Shown here: in pieces, positions 38,328 to 51,200 of the stretch
Layout: the number at the start of each line of letters is the position of its first letter
Position numbering within the stretch: the first letter of the stretch is position 1
From: Rostratula benghalensis
Lineage: Eukaryota > Chordata > Aves > Charadriiformes > Rostratulidae
Direction of reading: 5' to 3'
NCBI GenBank assembly: GCA_013399305.1
Contig: VXAI01000198.1
Location: forward strand, 1,047,943-1,111,942
DNA length: 64,000 nt
Made by a program: the position numbers and the translations under genes
Notes under the pieces: generated by a model
What the model was told of the DNA's origin: nothing
The model's database searches: none
What the model saw: only the letters and a program-made list of their open reading frames with translations

Positions 38328-41300
38328 AGTGTTGTGCACCAGTTGAAGCAAAGAACTGAGAACAATGCTCTGGCATATTAAATCAATCAAAGAGGTTTAC
38401 ATATTAATATCTTTTTACCCCTGAGCACATTCTACAAAATACATGTCTTGGGTGAAGGCTGGTAGGGGTTGCATTGCTCTTTCCTACTCAGTCTCAGTAT
38501 TTTATTGCCATCAAAATGTGTCTGAAGGCTGGATTTTATAGAAGATCCCCATTCCCATTTAGTTACCAAAAAAGATGGCCAGACTTTCAAAAGAGCTTTG
38601 GGTAGTGGGTGATGAGCATGATCAGAAGTCTCGTGTTCTTTAAACAGTGCAATAGCAACAGCCAGGCTTTGAACGTGTTTGAAAGTGTCGGTACCAAAAC
38701 AGATGCCAGGCCCCTTTCAAAAGCTGTAGGGTTTGGACATCTGTCCCTCAGTTCTTCCCCAAATCCAGCCTTGAAAGTACACGCATTCCATGAGAAGAGG
38801 AAGCCCTCCCTAACCAATCTACTCACCAGTGTACACACCAGGGATGTCTGAGCTGGTTAGCAGCGTTTCTGCCCGTGTAGAGAAGACTCTTCTCCTCTAG
38901 ACCGAACTGGGCTTCCTTTTGCGTGGCCACCAGACATCTGTGTCCTGACAGAGGGCAGAGATTGTTAACATTGGCTTTGCCAGACACTGTTATCCAAGAT
39001 GGCTAAAGCCACCGCAAACAGCCAGCACCAAAACTGAGTGGGGACTGAAAGGAAGAGGGGGGTGGAACACATTTTCCTTCAGCTAAGCTACCAAAAGCTT
39101 CAGGAAGCCTTATCATCCTGGGATCAGCTGAGGACACACTGTGCAGACACACCCTGCAGTACACAGATGCAGTCCCATTTCACCTGTACTGGTTGCCCCA
39201 ATGACCAGTGCTAAGTCAGAGTCCCTAATGACAGGAAAATAACCAAATTGGGATCAATGTGCTCTCATGCCCACAGGTGGCAGCATTTCCTTGGAGTTAG
39301 GCCACCTTTGCACACCAGTACCTATGTAACACCAGTTTGCTCCCCAGCATCACTGCAGCCTTGGACAGAGAGAAAAGCAAAGCAGAACAGGACAGCAAGG
39401 CACGTCCCAGCCACTGCTCAGTAAAGCAGCAGCTCGCCTTGTACCACAGGCCTGGCTGTCCCATCCACAGCTGGTGGGGTGACACCGTGATCAGATGCCT
39501 CCAGTTCACGCAGTATCTCTCCCCCTTTCTATTGAAACACATCATCATCATCAAAAGCTTTGGGTCTCGTCAAGAGCTTTGAACTCTTTATGAGCACTGC
39601 AGATGAATAATGCAATCAGACTCTTCTTCATGCAATCAGGACAGCTGAAAGTGGAAGTAGTGATTTTGCCTCAATTGGGAAAAACATGTGTCCAGGGAAA
39701 AAAAACCAAACAAAAAAAGAACAGTGAAATAATACCCCACAAACAGTAAGCAGGGAGGCAAAGAATACAGTACCAAACCCTTTAAATGCAGCAATATTTA
39801 AGATTTACCCTCCCCTTTTCTCCCTTGCTGAGCATCAACCAGCAGGGTGATTCGAATGGTGGGGGGACAGCGTGTCAACCAATGAGACATTACCTGGGTT
39901 TTCATGGAGACTAATAAGACAAAATTGCAATCAGCTCAGCTAAGGCTCCAGCCAAGGACAGAAAGGACTTAAATTTTAAGTTCCCAAAGGGAGAAAGGGT
40001 GGAGAAAAGGATCTCTCCCATGGGAACTAAAGACAGTGGTAAAAATTTCCCTCACTCTACAGATACCCCCAGACACTTCAGCAATGCAATGTTTACCTGG
40101 GGAGAGGAGGACGCGACACCAGTCAGTGCAACCCCTGCTCCACATGGTTCCTTAACACACTTCTTCCCCCACTGCCGCGGGGAGGTTCTGACTGAAGATG
40201 GCAGCCTTTGCCCACCCCTTCTTGCTGAGCCAGGCCAGGAACCAGCTTGCTGCAACTGCCAGTTGATTTCTCAGTCCAACTGTCCTCAGAGCAGAAACAG
40301 GTCATTCACAAATCACAGCCACTCAGCAGGAGCACAGACTGCAAAAATAAAGGGATTTATTAATGTGCAGTAGCACCCTGTCCTGTCTGTGCTGGGACAG
40401 CTCCATAAACCAGGGAAGAGACATGCAATAGAGAGGACTTGTTTTCTTTAATTTGTCTAAATCGTAGTTCAGGCTGCACTGACACACGTATTTGGAATTA
40501 AATACAGAATGGAGATCCACCAAGAGGCACCATGTACTGCCCATTTCTGGTGCAAGACCAGCATTACAGCTACTCAGAGTGCTCTGTGAACGTGAGGACA
40601 TCTACACCTGTCTCCTGATGCAAAAGACCTCAGTGCTATCAATATTGACAGGTAGAAAAACTGAAGAGAAAAATTAATTCAGAATGATACTAGGAACCTG
40701 ATTTCATAATTTTCTGTCACAAAAACCTGTGTTTTAAGCTGCCTCTTTCTGCAGCCACAGCACAGCACCACAGTGGTGCGATGTCTCCAAGAGCAATGTT
40801 CAGTGCCCACTGTGACATATAATTTAGTTTAGTCTCTAAGCAGTAGCATAAAATAAGGCCTTTCATCCAAGAGCATTATGGATCTCCTAAATCAGGCTCA
40901 TATTCTGGATTTTCCCAATTTGTTACTCAGACAGCAAGTTCCTCCAAGGGCTAATTATCTTCCCCTGAAAACACACATACTTTTTTCCAACTCTCATGTT
41001 AGCTCCAGCTTCCAACAAAAGCTGAATCCTGACCTTCCAACCCAATTTCACTGTATATTTTTCTGCTGGTTAGTGGAGCCATCTATTACAAGAAGTCATC
41101 TTCTCTATATTTGTGCTTGCACATTGTGATGGAGTCTCCTCTTTATTTCCTCTTTGATAGCCTAAATGGATCAAGCTCCTCACATTTTTCACTAGAAAGA
41201 TGTTTCCCAGCTCTGAATCATTTATATGACTCTTTTATGAACCCTTCCAATTTTTCAGCATCCTCTTTGATCTGCAGACACCAGACCCCAAATCACTACC

Positions 41301-42049
41301 CCAGCAAAGATCTGGTTAATGGGGGTGGATGGAATGGTAAGCTTATTACATTAGACCCGTGAAAGGAAAGATTTGATTTTAAAGTGCACCAGCTTGACTG
41401 AGAGGAAAGAAGGATAAGAGAGGCATTGAATTGGGGAGACATTTCCCAAAAGGATTAAACTTCTGTCTGGGTAATGAGAACATCCACAGTCACATTAGAC
41501 CGGATTAAAGAGAAAGATAAATTCTGCTGCTTCAGAGCATAAGCCAATAGCTGGTGGGGACTACAAATAAATGTCTCCTTGGGGTAGATTCCTCTGTAAT
41601 TGATCACTGTGGAGAGCTTACATCTCCCACTGAAGCAGCTGGCTACCAGCAGACCCAGCACACTGGGATAAATAGGTCTAGAGGAAATCACCCATCTTTC
41701 TACTACGTGGAGACACACAGATTGAAGAGACAAAGGGCTTGCATTTAAACATTCACTCCTTATGTCATCTCTCTCTGCTTCCAAGCCTATCTAGGCCAGG
41801 CGGCTGAGAAATCAAACTGAGAAGCATGGATTGCAGCCTCCCTGCACTGCAATCCCCATTTGGGATGGAAGGGAAAACATGTGCCTGAGTGCAAGAGTCC
41901 TCTTGGCCCTGCCTGGTAAATAGTTCCCGCTTTTACTGTGTTCTGAACCTTCCAGGTGCAAAATAAAACAGATTGGTCTGGAATTTGGAAGCAAATGAGT
42001 CAGGCTGCTTGCTCCAGGCTTCCAATTTAATAAACATACATCTATATCT
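38328..42049. other. Non-coding unique sequence
   Basis: No gene or repeat recognised. A weaker CTCF-like word (CCCACAGGTGGCAG, 12 of 14 core positions) lies near 39271-39284. The 124-codon frame at 39999-40373 is in a GC-richer patch that is also open on the other strand. Confidence 0.6.
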
Positions 42050-42220
42050 AATGGACAGTCTGTCACTTCCCTTTAATAGAAATCACCTGCTCCTCTAATA
42101 ATCATTAAACAAATTGACAGCACAATAGTCAAGGCCTCTCATCTTAATGCCACCTGCAGCAAGAGTAAAATAATCCACTAATATCTTTCCAGAAAGGCCA
42201 TTATTCTGCCTAATATGAAT
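42050..42220. promoter_or_regulatory. AT-rich island, possible conserved non-coding element
   Basis: Unique AT-rich sequence with repeated TAAT/ATTA words (CTCTAATAATCATTAAAC, AATAATCCACTAAT, CTAATATGAATGC) and no open frame. Inferred from texture only. Confidence 0.22.
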
Positions 42221-43915
42221 GCACATACACACACTCCATGTGACATAGAATCAAACATGTCCATGAAGAAAATAAATTGCATAAGAGTTCTCTTTATTTA
42301 TATAATGCATGTATTTTATTAGTAAGATCATTTCTTTTTTTCTTACGATGAGGATAATCATCTCTCAGGCCTCCTGCAGTGTTTTTCTCTGGCAGAGCCA
42401 GCCCCTGAGCAGCTTTATGGGTCCCATCAGGCTGGATGGCCAGACATGCCTGCATCTACATCCAGAACACAACAGCTTTCCTCACATCTTTCAGGCCAGG
42501 CTAACACTGCTGAGACCTAGGAAGTTTTTTAAGTCCCCTTTTGGACAGGATTAAAATCGCTCTCCTACACATCCTTGTCTAATTGCAGCAGGATGCACAA
42601 GGGCATTGAGACCTCTGAGAGTGAACTGCAGAGATCTACTAAGGTCCAGGATGGCAACTTTGCAAACAAGTGAAAAAAAAATCGTTCAGGCTTAGATGGA
42701 ACCCATCAACAGATAATTCCAGATGCCTGAATAACCCAGGGGCTGTGTGCTGCCTTCCTCAGTCATCAGAAACAGTTCAGCATTCAAGGAGAAACACAGT
42801 CATGTGTGGACCTTGCCATTTGTCAGTCCCTAAAGATGGTCTCTCTCTGAGCGTGGCTGATACAAGCAGTGCTTTTGAAGCAGCCAGACACATCTCATGC
42901 CATGAAATTCTACATTAGTAAATGTAAGGTTACTTGACTTCAAGTAATAGGACCCCACCTTTATTTGTTGAAATCACAACTATGTGTTAGGGCCACAATA
43001 TGGGGAGAAAAAAATATGAGAAAATGAACTCCAGTATGGCAAAATTCAGACCCACTGGTGATGGAGCAAGCATGGGGGATGAGAGCTTACTCTTGAACTT
43101 GTTCCTCCCTTTGACCTCTGCATGTTGTCAGCATTCTCAGGTACCCGTCTCGAGCATCTGTTTATCTCTTTGGCCTGGCTCTTGTTCTCACTCACACATG
43201 CTGATTCTAAATAGGGCCCATCAGTCACAAAGTTCTGCTTGCTATTGGCCTTCAAAAGCTTTCCTACCCACAGCATTCATTACTGAGGGATACTTGAAGT
43301 TAATGAAGAATTCTCTTAACAACCTCATGCACCCAGTTTGATTGTCTCAATCATGCTGATTCAAAAGTCATGCTGTACCTTATGGGGCCTCTTGTGCCTG
43401 ATGAGAGTATAAAAAAAAAAAGCTGGGAGAAAAGTCCGTGTGCTGAAGGGACAGGGACAGACTAGCACCAGAGCACTTCATGGGCCATGCCCTGAGGGAT
43501 ACCTCTCAGAGGCTGGGACAAGCTGGTCTCTAAAGGCAGGTGCCAGGAGAAGTCTTACCCACATGCTGGTAGCTGGAATGCCCTAAGGAATCCCAACCTG
43601 TCCTTCAAGATAGCTCTGTATTTTCTGGCAGCTGTGAATAAAGGCTTTATAGTGACTTACTCTTAGCACAAACCAGGATCAACTGTCCTTCCCTACTCCC
43701 CCTCTGCAGAGGGGTATCCACACACACAAGTATTCAAGAGAAATGATGGAAATAGCAGGTCTAGATCTACTGCAGGACAATTCCTAGATTTAACAAACTT
43801 CATAGGGCTACTGATCATCTGGGAGTTAGGATGGAGGCTGCATGTGAGGAGTCTCAAATGGGTTGTACAGGGATAAATTGGGCCCTTGCTGTTTCTCTGG
43901 TCCTTTTCTCCACAG
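42221..43915. other. Sequence upstream of the candidate last exon
   Basis: If the exon at 43916 is real, this should be its intron. No convincing upstream exon with a matching donor was found. An A11 run lies at 43411-43421 after a TATAAA-like word. Open frames at 42670-42918 and 43000-43341 show no domain. Confidence 0.5.
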
Positions 43916-44347
43916 TACAAGAGCATTATCAGTCATTTGCAGACTTCTCTTCACAGCATGCCTGCGTGGGAGGGAAATTGCACACCTCCATTTTCCACAC
44001 AGGAAGGTGAAAGAAAAGGAGTAGTTTGGGTTCCACCCCAGAGTCAGGCAGGAGGACTGCAGGCGAGTGGAATTGTCTCTCCCAAGGTCCCAGCTCAGTT
44101 CTCCCTCTACCAGCAGCAAAAGCCCAGATTTGTTACTGCCAGGAGTAAAACCACTATTTACACCGATGAAGAATTCTGGCACTATTTCTCCTTTATGGAA
44201 CAAATACTGAACTGCAAGAAGCTGGAGAGTCTTCCACCACCTATTGACTACCAGGACATCCAGGAATGGAAGCCAGAACTACCGACTCCCATTGCCTTGT
44301 ACAGTGTCATCTTTTACTGCTTCACCATCAAGAACTGCCATTACTGA
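43916..44347 (+). CDS. Candidate terminal coding exon of an unrecognised gene
   Basis: I do not recognise this protein. A pyrimidine-rich tract ending TCCTTTTCTCCACAG is a strong 3' splice site at 43915, and the frame then stays open for 143 codons to a TGA. The second half looks most protein-like. It has an acidic/aromatic segment around residues 81-91 (YTDEEFWHYF), then a charged stretch with a Leu-Pro-Pro-Pro turn at 105-109. A DYQDIQEW segment follows at 111-118, and a hydrophobic end with Tyr/Phe/Cys at 127-138. Codons there favour C or G in the third position (for example AAC TGC AAG AAG CTG GAG), unlike most open frames in this window. An AATAAA lies 56 bp after the stop. If real, it is a last exon and the earlier exons lie further upstream, but no convincing partner was identified. 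A chance open frame of this length is possible. Confidence 0.4.
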   Translation, partial: YKSIISHLQTSLHSMPAWEGNCTPPFSTQEGERKGVVWVPPQSQAGGLQASGIVSPKVPAQFSLYQQQKPRFVTARSKTTIYTDEEFWHYFSFMEQILNCKKLESLPPPIDYQDIQEWKPELPTPIALYSVIFYCFTIKNCHY

Positions 44348-44402
44348 GGTGGTGTGAGCCCAACTGCCCCTAAACCTGCTGTTCCTGATCCTAAACCCTA
44401 AA

Positions 44403-44408
44403 AATAAA
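44403..44408 (+). terminator. AATAAA polyadenylation signal after the candidate last exon
   Basis: A canonical AATAAA hexamer lies 56 bp downstream of the TGA at 44345-44347. The next 50 bp include a TGTTC-containing stretch that could act as the downstream element. The spacing would give a very short 3' UTR. Isolated AATAAA words are common by chance in this AT-rich window, so its meaning depends on the exon call beside it. Confidence 0.35.
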
Positions 44409-45839
44409 GAATGGTCCTGAGAGGTACCATGACCAAACATGTTCACTCATCATATACAAAGGTCTACCTACATGTGCAGATTCAGGAAGGGTCAGAACAT
44501 TCTCAATTGTCCCCATTCTAAGTCCCATGATGCGTCACAGTTGACCCCACTTCTGTACACAATGTGGTTTTGTAGCACAGAGGCCAAGGACACCTCCTCC
44601 ACACAAGACCAGATGTAACACACCAGTATCACACACTGCTTATGACCTGCAGAGAAGTTCCCTGCTCACCAAAGCAGGCCCCACACAGTACATGCTTTTC
44701 CTCCATCTAAGCTTCAACAATGAAAGCTCCAGTTCAAGCAACAACCTGGAATGAGGCAAACCTTCCTTCGTCTGGGAGAAGCTGGGGAAGGGGTAGCTGT
44801 AAGTGGGAACAAGAAGCACAACTGGAGCACGGCCATCAGTTCCTTTGCATTTAAAAATTTTTCCTGGAGGTTAAAATGGGTCTGTATTTGAGTATCTCCT
44901 GTTTTAGAGTAATTTACTCCCATTGAAACCTCTCAGCAATCAAAATTAACAGAATGAGCAGCAGCATCACCACGATGGAGTGGAGTGGGAGAGGGCAGGA
45001 GGGCAGTCGCATGAAGAATTAGATCTCAATCTGAAAAGCAGCACCACAGAACATTCTGCTGTAACCTCTAGCATTTCTCCCATGTTCCACTTCGACTCCA
45101 CCTGGCCCAAAAGCAGCTTATTAAGTAACAATACTCTCCAGCCCTTGGCAGTGCAGAATCTGTCAGTAACTGTGGATTTAGTAGCCAGCCCAGCTGCTCT
45201 TCCTGTGCTGCCATACCTTTCTAGCGCTTGTGCAGAGGAACTAGGAAAAGCACAGTGGCTTTTGGAGACAAGGGCAGTGACAGGCATTCACACAGACTTG
45301 CTCGAGCAGAATCACACCTTCAAGGGACTTTAAGATAAAAATGTTTCGGTTTTGAAAGGGGTAGTGTTGTTTTGTTTTGTGGCGTTTTGGGTTTTTTTTC
45401 CCCAGGCCTAGGAACGAAAATCCTTGCTCCAGATCCACAGCAAGCACACAGAGGTATAACTCAGTTAATTTTGAGTCATGGCCATGGAGACAAACTGACC
45501 CAGCAGCTCAGACTGTAGCCATATAACTTTGTTCATAGTCGTTTTTTGTATTTTTAATCTAGAATGCTATTGGTTTGACATTAAACTTGCTGCTTGGGTT
45601 AGTCCTTATTTTAAACACCTCTTCTCTGCTCCTGAGATACTGCTGCACATACTGCAAGGGGTCTAACACCAAGATGCTCCCAGCAATGCCTCGGTGGGAG
45701 CCAGGCTCTCAGCCCGCTCGGGAGTGTCTGTGGAGGTGAACACATGGAATGCTCCTTCCCGCAACACGTGCTGATGTCACCATCAAAGGAGTTTGCACTG
45801 GATATAGGTTAGTCCAACCAAAGCACATCAGACAGACAA
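44409..45839. other. Non-coding sequence
   Basis: Nothing recognised after the AATAAA. Overlapping open frames on both strands near 44967-45333 (106-117 codons) have no motif. A T/G-rich simple tract lies at about 45366-45400. Confidence 0.6.
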
Positions 45840-46030
45840 AGATTAACACGCCTAAATGATACATGTGTTCCAATTAGAGAATGTAATCACCTCAGGCTTG
45901 ATCATTATTGCTGCCTTTATGTTTATCATTTCAGCTGCATTAAGGTCCCTGGCAGTTCTTTCATCTAACTCTTCTATTCAAGGAGATCAGGTTTTTAATC
46001 GTTAAACACCTTAACCACTATTTTTTCAGG
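45840..46030. promoter_or_regulatory. AT-rich island, possible conserved non-coding element
   Basis: Unique sequence with CCAATTAGAGAATG, TTGATCATTATTGCTG and TTTTTAATCGTTAAAC words and no open frame. A similar CpG-bearing patch follows at about 46500-46640 (GGCGGTTTTGC, GTTAGCGTCATATG). Regulatory role inferred. Confidence 0.22.
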
Positions 46031-49000
46031 AATCTTTGAAGAATAATTATTTTCCCAGCATAAACTGTGTATCACTGAAGGTAGTTTTAAAAACCTCTCA
46101 TCTCTGGAGGCTGCACTTATGTCAACAGATCTCTTTGGTAATCAGACTGTGGGAAAGTAGTTCAGAAAATAAAGAAAAAAAAAAAAGAAGTTTTGTCATT
46201 CTCCCTCTACTTTTCATCTATTTTGTTCTGTTGGAAAGTTTCCAAATGAACTACAGGAGCTGTTGGGATTTTCATTTGAGACTGAGCCCCGAGGGGCAGC
46301 ACTGCCCCTGATTTGGGGCTGCCTGACAACTAGAACTCCTTTCTTCTAACTGACTGTTTCCTCTCACACCTTTCTGCATACAGCCAAGTCTTTCTCTCCA
46401 GGTAGACCAACCACACGTAAGAAAAAAAGAATTAAAATGCCACATTATTTGCCTTCCAAAAGTCTTCTTCCGCAATTAGTGATATGCAGGGAAACATTCA
46501 GGACGAGTTGGCGGTTTTGCACATTCACTGCTACATGCATTTATTATGTGGTTAGCGTCATATGATTCTGCAGAACGCATAAATCTGGCTCAGAATATAA
46601 AAATAGCCCACTATCAATCTTTCTGTAGTGGGAAATGTAGATTCATTGGTGCAGGCAGAGGGAGCACTGGCAAAACTTTATAGCTGCTTCCATAAAGCTG
46701 TCAGCAGTGAAAACAGGCTGGTTTTTAAGCTCAGAGAACAAAGACCATATTGGCAGCAAGTCTTACAGCAGGAATGCTGATGAGATCCCCCAGCCAGAGG
46801 TGTGCAGCTGGGACAAGGAAACACAGACCTTTGAGCTCTCTACCAGCATGAGTCCATCAAGCTGTTAGGTGACTGCAACTCTTCTAAACGCATCTACAAA
46901 GGACAATGTTTCCTCTGCCATTCTCTCAAAATTCCTGACAAGTCCTTAGTATGGCTGCCTCAGATATATATTCTGGCCACAATTATTTAGAACTGTATAG
47001 AACAATGGCCTGACGGTGCAGCTCTTGCTTCCCTCTGGGATTACTGTGCAGGTGTGCCCCTCGAACTGAACACTGCAGCCAGTATGTTGGCTCAAGGGTC
47101 ACTAGAGTTCTTCTCAGAAACATGGCCTTTCAGACTCAACAAAGCTGGAAAGGGAGCTTAACTAACACATTCTTCTTAATGCAGTACTTACTCTGAATCA
47201 CAGCCAAGGTTGATACAAAACCAGTTAACCTCACAAATGAGAGAAGGACTTAGCAGAAAAGAAAGGAGGGTTCTTTGTGCATCTGCTTCTGTTGGGCTTC
47301 TCTGCCTAAAGCAGAACTTTGGTAAATTCCGTTGCTTATTCCAGTTCACCCCAAACCTTCTGAAAGCATTGTTGTCTGTCAGACCCGTCAAGGCACTGGC
47401 TACTTTCATTAAGAGTACCAGCAATCTTCTCTGTTCTGTTTTCAGCCAGGACAAAGCCAAAACATGAGAGGGGATTCTATGTGCCAGCTGCTTTCCCGAT
47501 TCACACCCTCAGCCCACGACAAGAAATAAGGGAGAGGGGAAGTCTCTCACCACTTGAACAAGACACAGGTTGGAGCTGCAGACCTGTACATACCCAACTA
47601 CCACGGAACCTTATTTTGAGATATCCCATCTTACAGACTGATAGCCCTCAAAGCTGGCTATTTTGCAAAATTAGAAAGTTCCCATTTCAAGCTAAACGAC
47701 CTTCTCATGAGTGAAAACTGAATCAAATTGTCCAGCCTATATTTTGTAATTAGAGGCTCAACATAACCTCAGGACACTATTACCATATGCATTTTTTCCC
47801 CCTTTTGACCACGCAGAATTGGTGTTAACTGCACAGCAACATGAAAAAAACATGGCATTACCAGGCTCCAGTCTCTTAGCTAACAACATGACAGTGAATG
47901 TGCAATAATTCAATATAAGTATTATGAAAAAATGTAAACATTACTGACTCAAATTCCATTTTTGATACAGTTCACAGAAGATCAGATTCAAAGCCCTTTG
48001 AAATTCCTATGAAACCCTTTCAGAACCTGTTTGAACATCACTGGGTTGCACTGCTGCAGTCTCTTTAACCTGGCATGTACACTTCTTGTGCACGAATACC
48101 AGTAATTCAGAATAAAAGCAGCAACACATCTTTTAAGACTGTGCCTCAGACACAGAAATCAGTCAGTCAGTAAAATGCAGAAGACTCTCTCTCCCAACTG
48201 ACAGCTTTTACCAAGACAAGTAATCAACTTTGAAGGACATGAATTGTTTATATCTAGAAAGACAAAAACTCCACAAAGTACTATATAACATTCTTTGCAT
48301 ACATTGTGTGTATGGATGTTCCTTCCCCAGTCTGGACAGGCAGCTACGGTATCTGGAGCAGTTACTGTATGCACCATCCCTTGGCTTCCCATCTCTTCAG
48401 ATCTATTATCAGAGCATCTGTTTTTCAGATCTGTCCAAAACAGACAGGTCAGACAGATCTACTATCAAACCAAACCAGCTCCTGTCCAAGAAGGGCTAAA
48501 AAGCGTTGCTGGGAGGTAGCTCTCCACAAAAGGCAGCGGTTGCCTTCCCTGGCACAGTGCTCTGCAGCCTCAGGCAATGCCTGCATTCAACAAGTAGGAG
48601 CAGAGACTGTCCCACCTGGCCCCCAGGTTCCTGTTCTAGCACTCCCGGGGCTCGGTGATACTCAATGGGACTTACCCTGCATAAAGTTGGCACTTTCTGC
48701 CTCCCAGGACTGCAGCATCACTCCAAGGGACCAACTACTTTGTACCTGCAAGAAACAGGAATGCATTTTTTTAAGGAGTCAAATGCCTGGAAAGCCTCAG
48801 CATTGATATATCATCTGTAAAACTGGTAAGAAATAATCCTGTAAACCAATCACTGCACGGCCGATCAGCGACTCTCTGTAGTGGAAATTACACCACCTAA
48901 ACATGTGCTAAAACACAGTACCATGCCTCCAGTCAAGAATTTCCTCCGTTACTACAAAAATCAATTACTTCTTCCAGTCTGGACTGCAAATACTGGAGGT

Positions 49001-50749
49001 GACTAAGTATCCTGTGATCTTTTTCACTCATAAACTTCTCTCTCTACAGTAGGTGTACCACAGAGGTGGTAATAAAATTCGTATCTAGTGGTTCATGCAC
49101 ATTTCAATATTACTCTCCTGCAATTGAGCCTGGTGAACAGAAAACAAATTGAAATCATGATAAAAGCCCAGGCAGATGCTATCCATATTGCTAACGGCTT
49201 GTCACAGGTAGAGATGTATTTTGTATCCTTTGGGAATGGCACTTGTCATTTTTTCCTCACTGTGAAGCTGTAACATTTATTGTCTCTGAGCAGGAGCTGC
49301 AAGGTATTCCACTTGGATGATATGCATGTGAGAATGGAGTCTGCTGGTTTACAGTCTACTTTCTTGTGCCCCCCTCCATTTCTCTCCAGTAACACACAAA
49401 TTCTCTGCCCTTATTTTTCTCAATCTTCATTATTATAATTAAGGGATCTGACTCAAACTCCACTAACTCCAGAAAGATTTGGAGCAAGTGATACCAATCG
49501 CGTTGGGTCTCCTGTGAAATCTGCAATGGTATCCTCAAGACTTTTCAAGGCAGCTTTTGGAGGCAAAGTAAAAATATGTTTCAGGGATGCAGTCTCATTC
49601 CATTTAAAACTCCTATGGCCAACCATTCCTGTGAGACACTCTGCTGAGCTTCAACATCTTTTCATAAGCAGTAGGGTGGTTAGAATTGACAACTATTAGA
49701 AAAAAACCCAACAAGCAGCACAAGAGAGACAAGGCAAAAGCCCACCCAAAATTAACTATGAAACACTCAAGTGTGTCCCACAGAAAATCAGCTTCCTATA
49801 TCAGTGCTACAGAGGTTTTCAGAGACGCAGGAACAAAAGTTACAGTGGAAAAAAAAGACCCACTGCTGTGCCAATACCCAGATATGGAAGCTATAGGTGG
49901 CAGAATTAGTCCAGCTGAGTGTCTGTGTATTTATTTGTATTACAACTACATTCCCCTCATTTTCTTCTCCCCTCCATCGCAGTTTTCAAAGTACAGTTTA
50001 GTACAAGCCCTACCAGAAAAAAGTCAGAATAAAGGCATGCTGTCAACAGCGTATTTGTGACTGGATGAATTGGTACCTTCAGGGCAGGACAAAGAAAAAA
50101 TATTTCATGTCAAAATAGCTGACCCGAGATAGCTGCTTTAATGCAAAATCCCAGCAAGAAGCATGCCTTTACCCTGGGTTAAATAGTCAAGATAAACTGC
50201 AGGGTGAGGGGTACACAGGAATATATTTTGACTGTACAGGCACTGTACTTCATTTCTACTACTATTTATTTCAACCTGGTCAAAGACAGCTGGTACTTTA
50301 CTGAAAAAACATTACTTTTACAGGGAATATATATTCTGCCAAATCAACAATGGCTTAAATTGCCTTTTCTTAATAGGCCAGTGGTTCTAATACACAGACA
50401 GCAGAAATAAACAGCTTTACTAGACGATTCTGCTGCAGCCTCAGCCCAGTTTCTCTTTAGCCCTGGCTGCTGTTACAAAACAGTCACCACAACAATTAAC
50501 AGTCCCATTTCTTATCAACAGAATCCTTTTTATTCAAAGTAAAACTGCTGAGCTGAAGCTAGTGCAAAAATTCATCAGTTACCACATCTCAGGGTGGTAA
50601 CTTCAACTGAGAAGAGACCATCCTCTAATCACCACCTCCAGTCAACCCACCCCCACATCCCTAACCCAGACCTCCAAAGGAGTTCCCAGTTCTCCTTAAA
50701 AGGGCTTAAATTCAGAGCCTTTAGGGTATAAAATGAAAACAAGTAAGAG
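46031..50749. other. Non-coding unique sequence
   Basis: No recognised gene. An A12 run lies at 46175-46186. The 166-codon frame at 48306-48806 shares its stretch with two other plus-strand open frames and lacks domains. A small repeated CAGATCT cluster lies at 48398-48460 (see findings). Confidence 0.6.
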
Positions 50750-51200
50750 TAGATTTTCCTTGGTTTGTGTTCTCATTTTTTGTTGATAATTCTTATTTTC
50801 AGAGCTTCACAAATTACAACTATTATGCACCAAAGGCCTCATTAAGATTATGTAATTAATTTCACTAATGGAAGAATTTCTAAATGTGTTTTTAAATATA
50901 TTTTTTAATGTAGTTACCTAATTTCCCAGGTAAATACCAGGCTATTGACATTTTGCAAGGCTCGCATTTGTAAATAGCGTATTTCTAATGCACTAAACTT
51001 AATAGAATCCTTTTAGAAAACCTATTACACCCTTTAATGTAATGTAAAGTTTTATTACTTTTTAGTAATTACAGTGTTTGTTTTGCAGAATTAATTACCA
51101 GCTGGCTTCAACCTGAACAACTCCTCATTCCAAGCTTCTCTCTCCTCTAGCTCTGCACTGAGCTTGGGTCATTGGCGTAATTACTGGAGATTAAAAGACA
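50750..51200. promoter_or_regulatory. TAATTA cluster, possible enhancer
   Basis: Four TAATTA cores lie at 50853-50858, 51066-51071, 51092-51097 and 51178-51183, in about 330 bp of unique AT-rich DNA with no open frame. A few CpGs are retained (GGCTCGCATTTG, AATAGCGTATTTC, TTGGCGTAATTAC). This is the densest homeodomain-type cluster in the window. The enhancer role is inferred; no alignment was possible. Confidence 0.35.

Noticed and set aside
48306..48806. 166-codon open frame
   Set aside because: Three plus-strand frames overlap here, the peptide has no motif, and the start codon is arbitrary.
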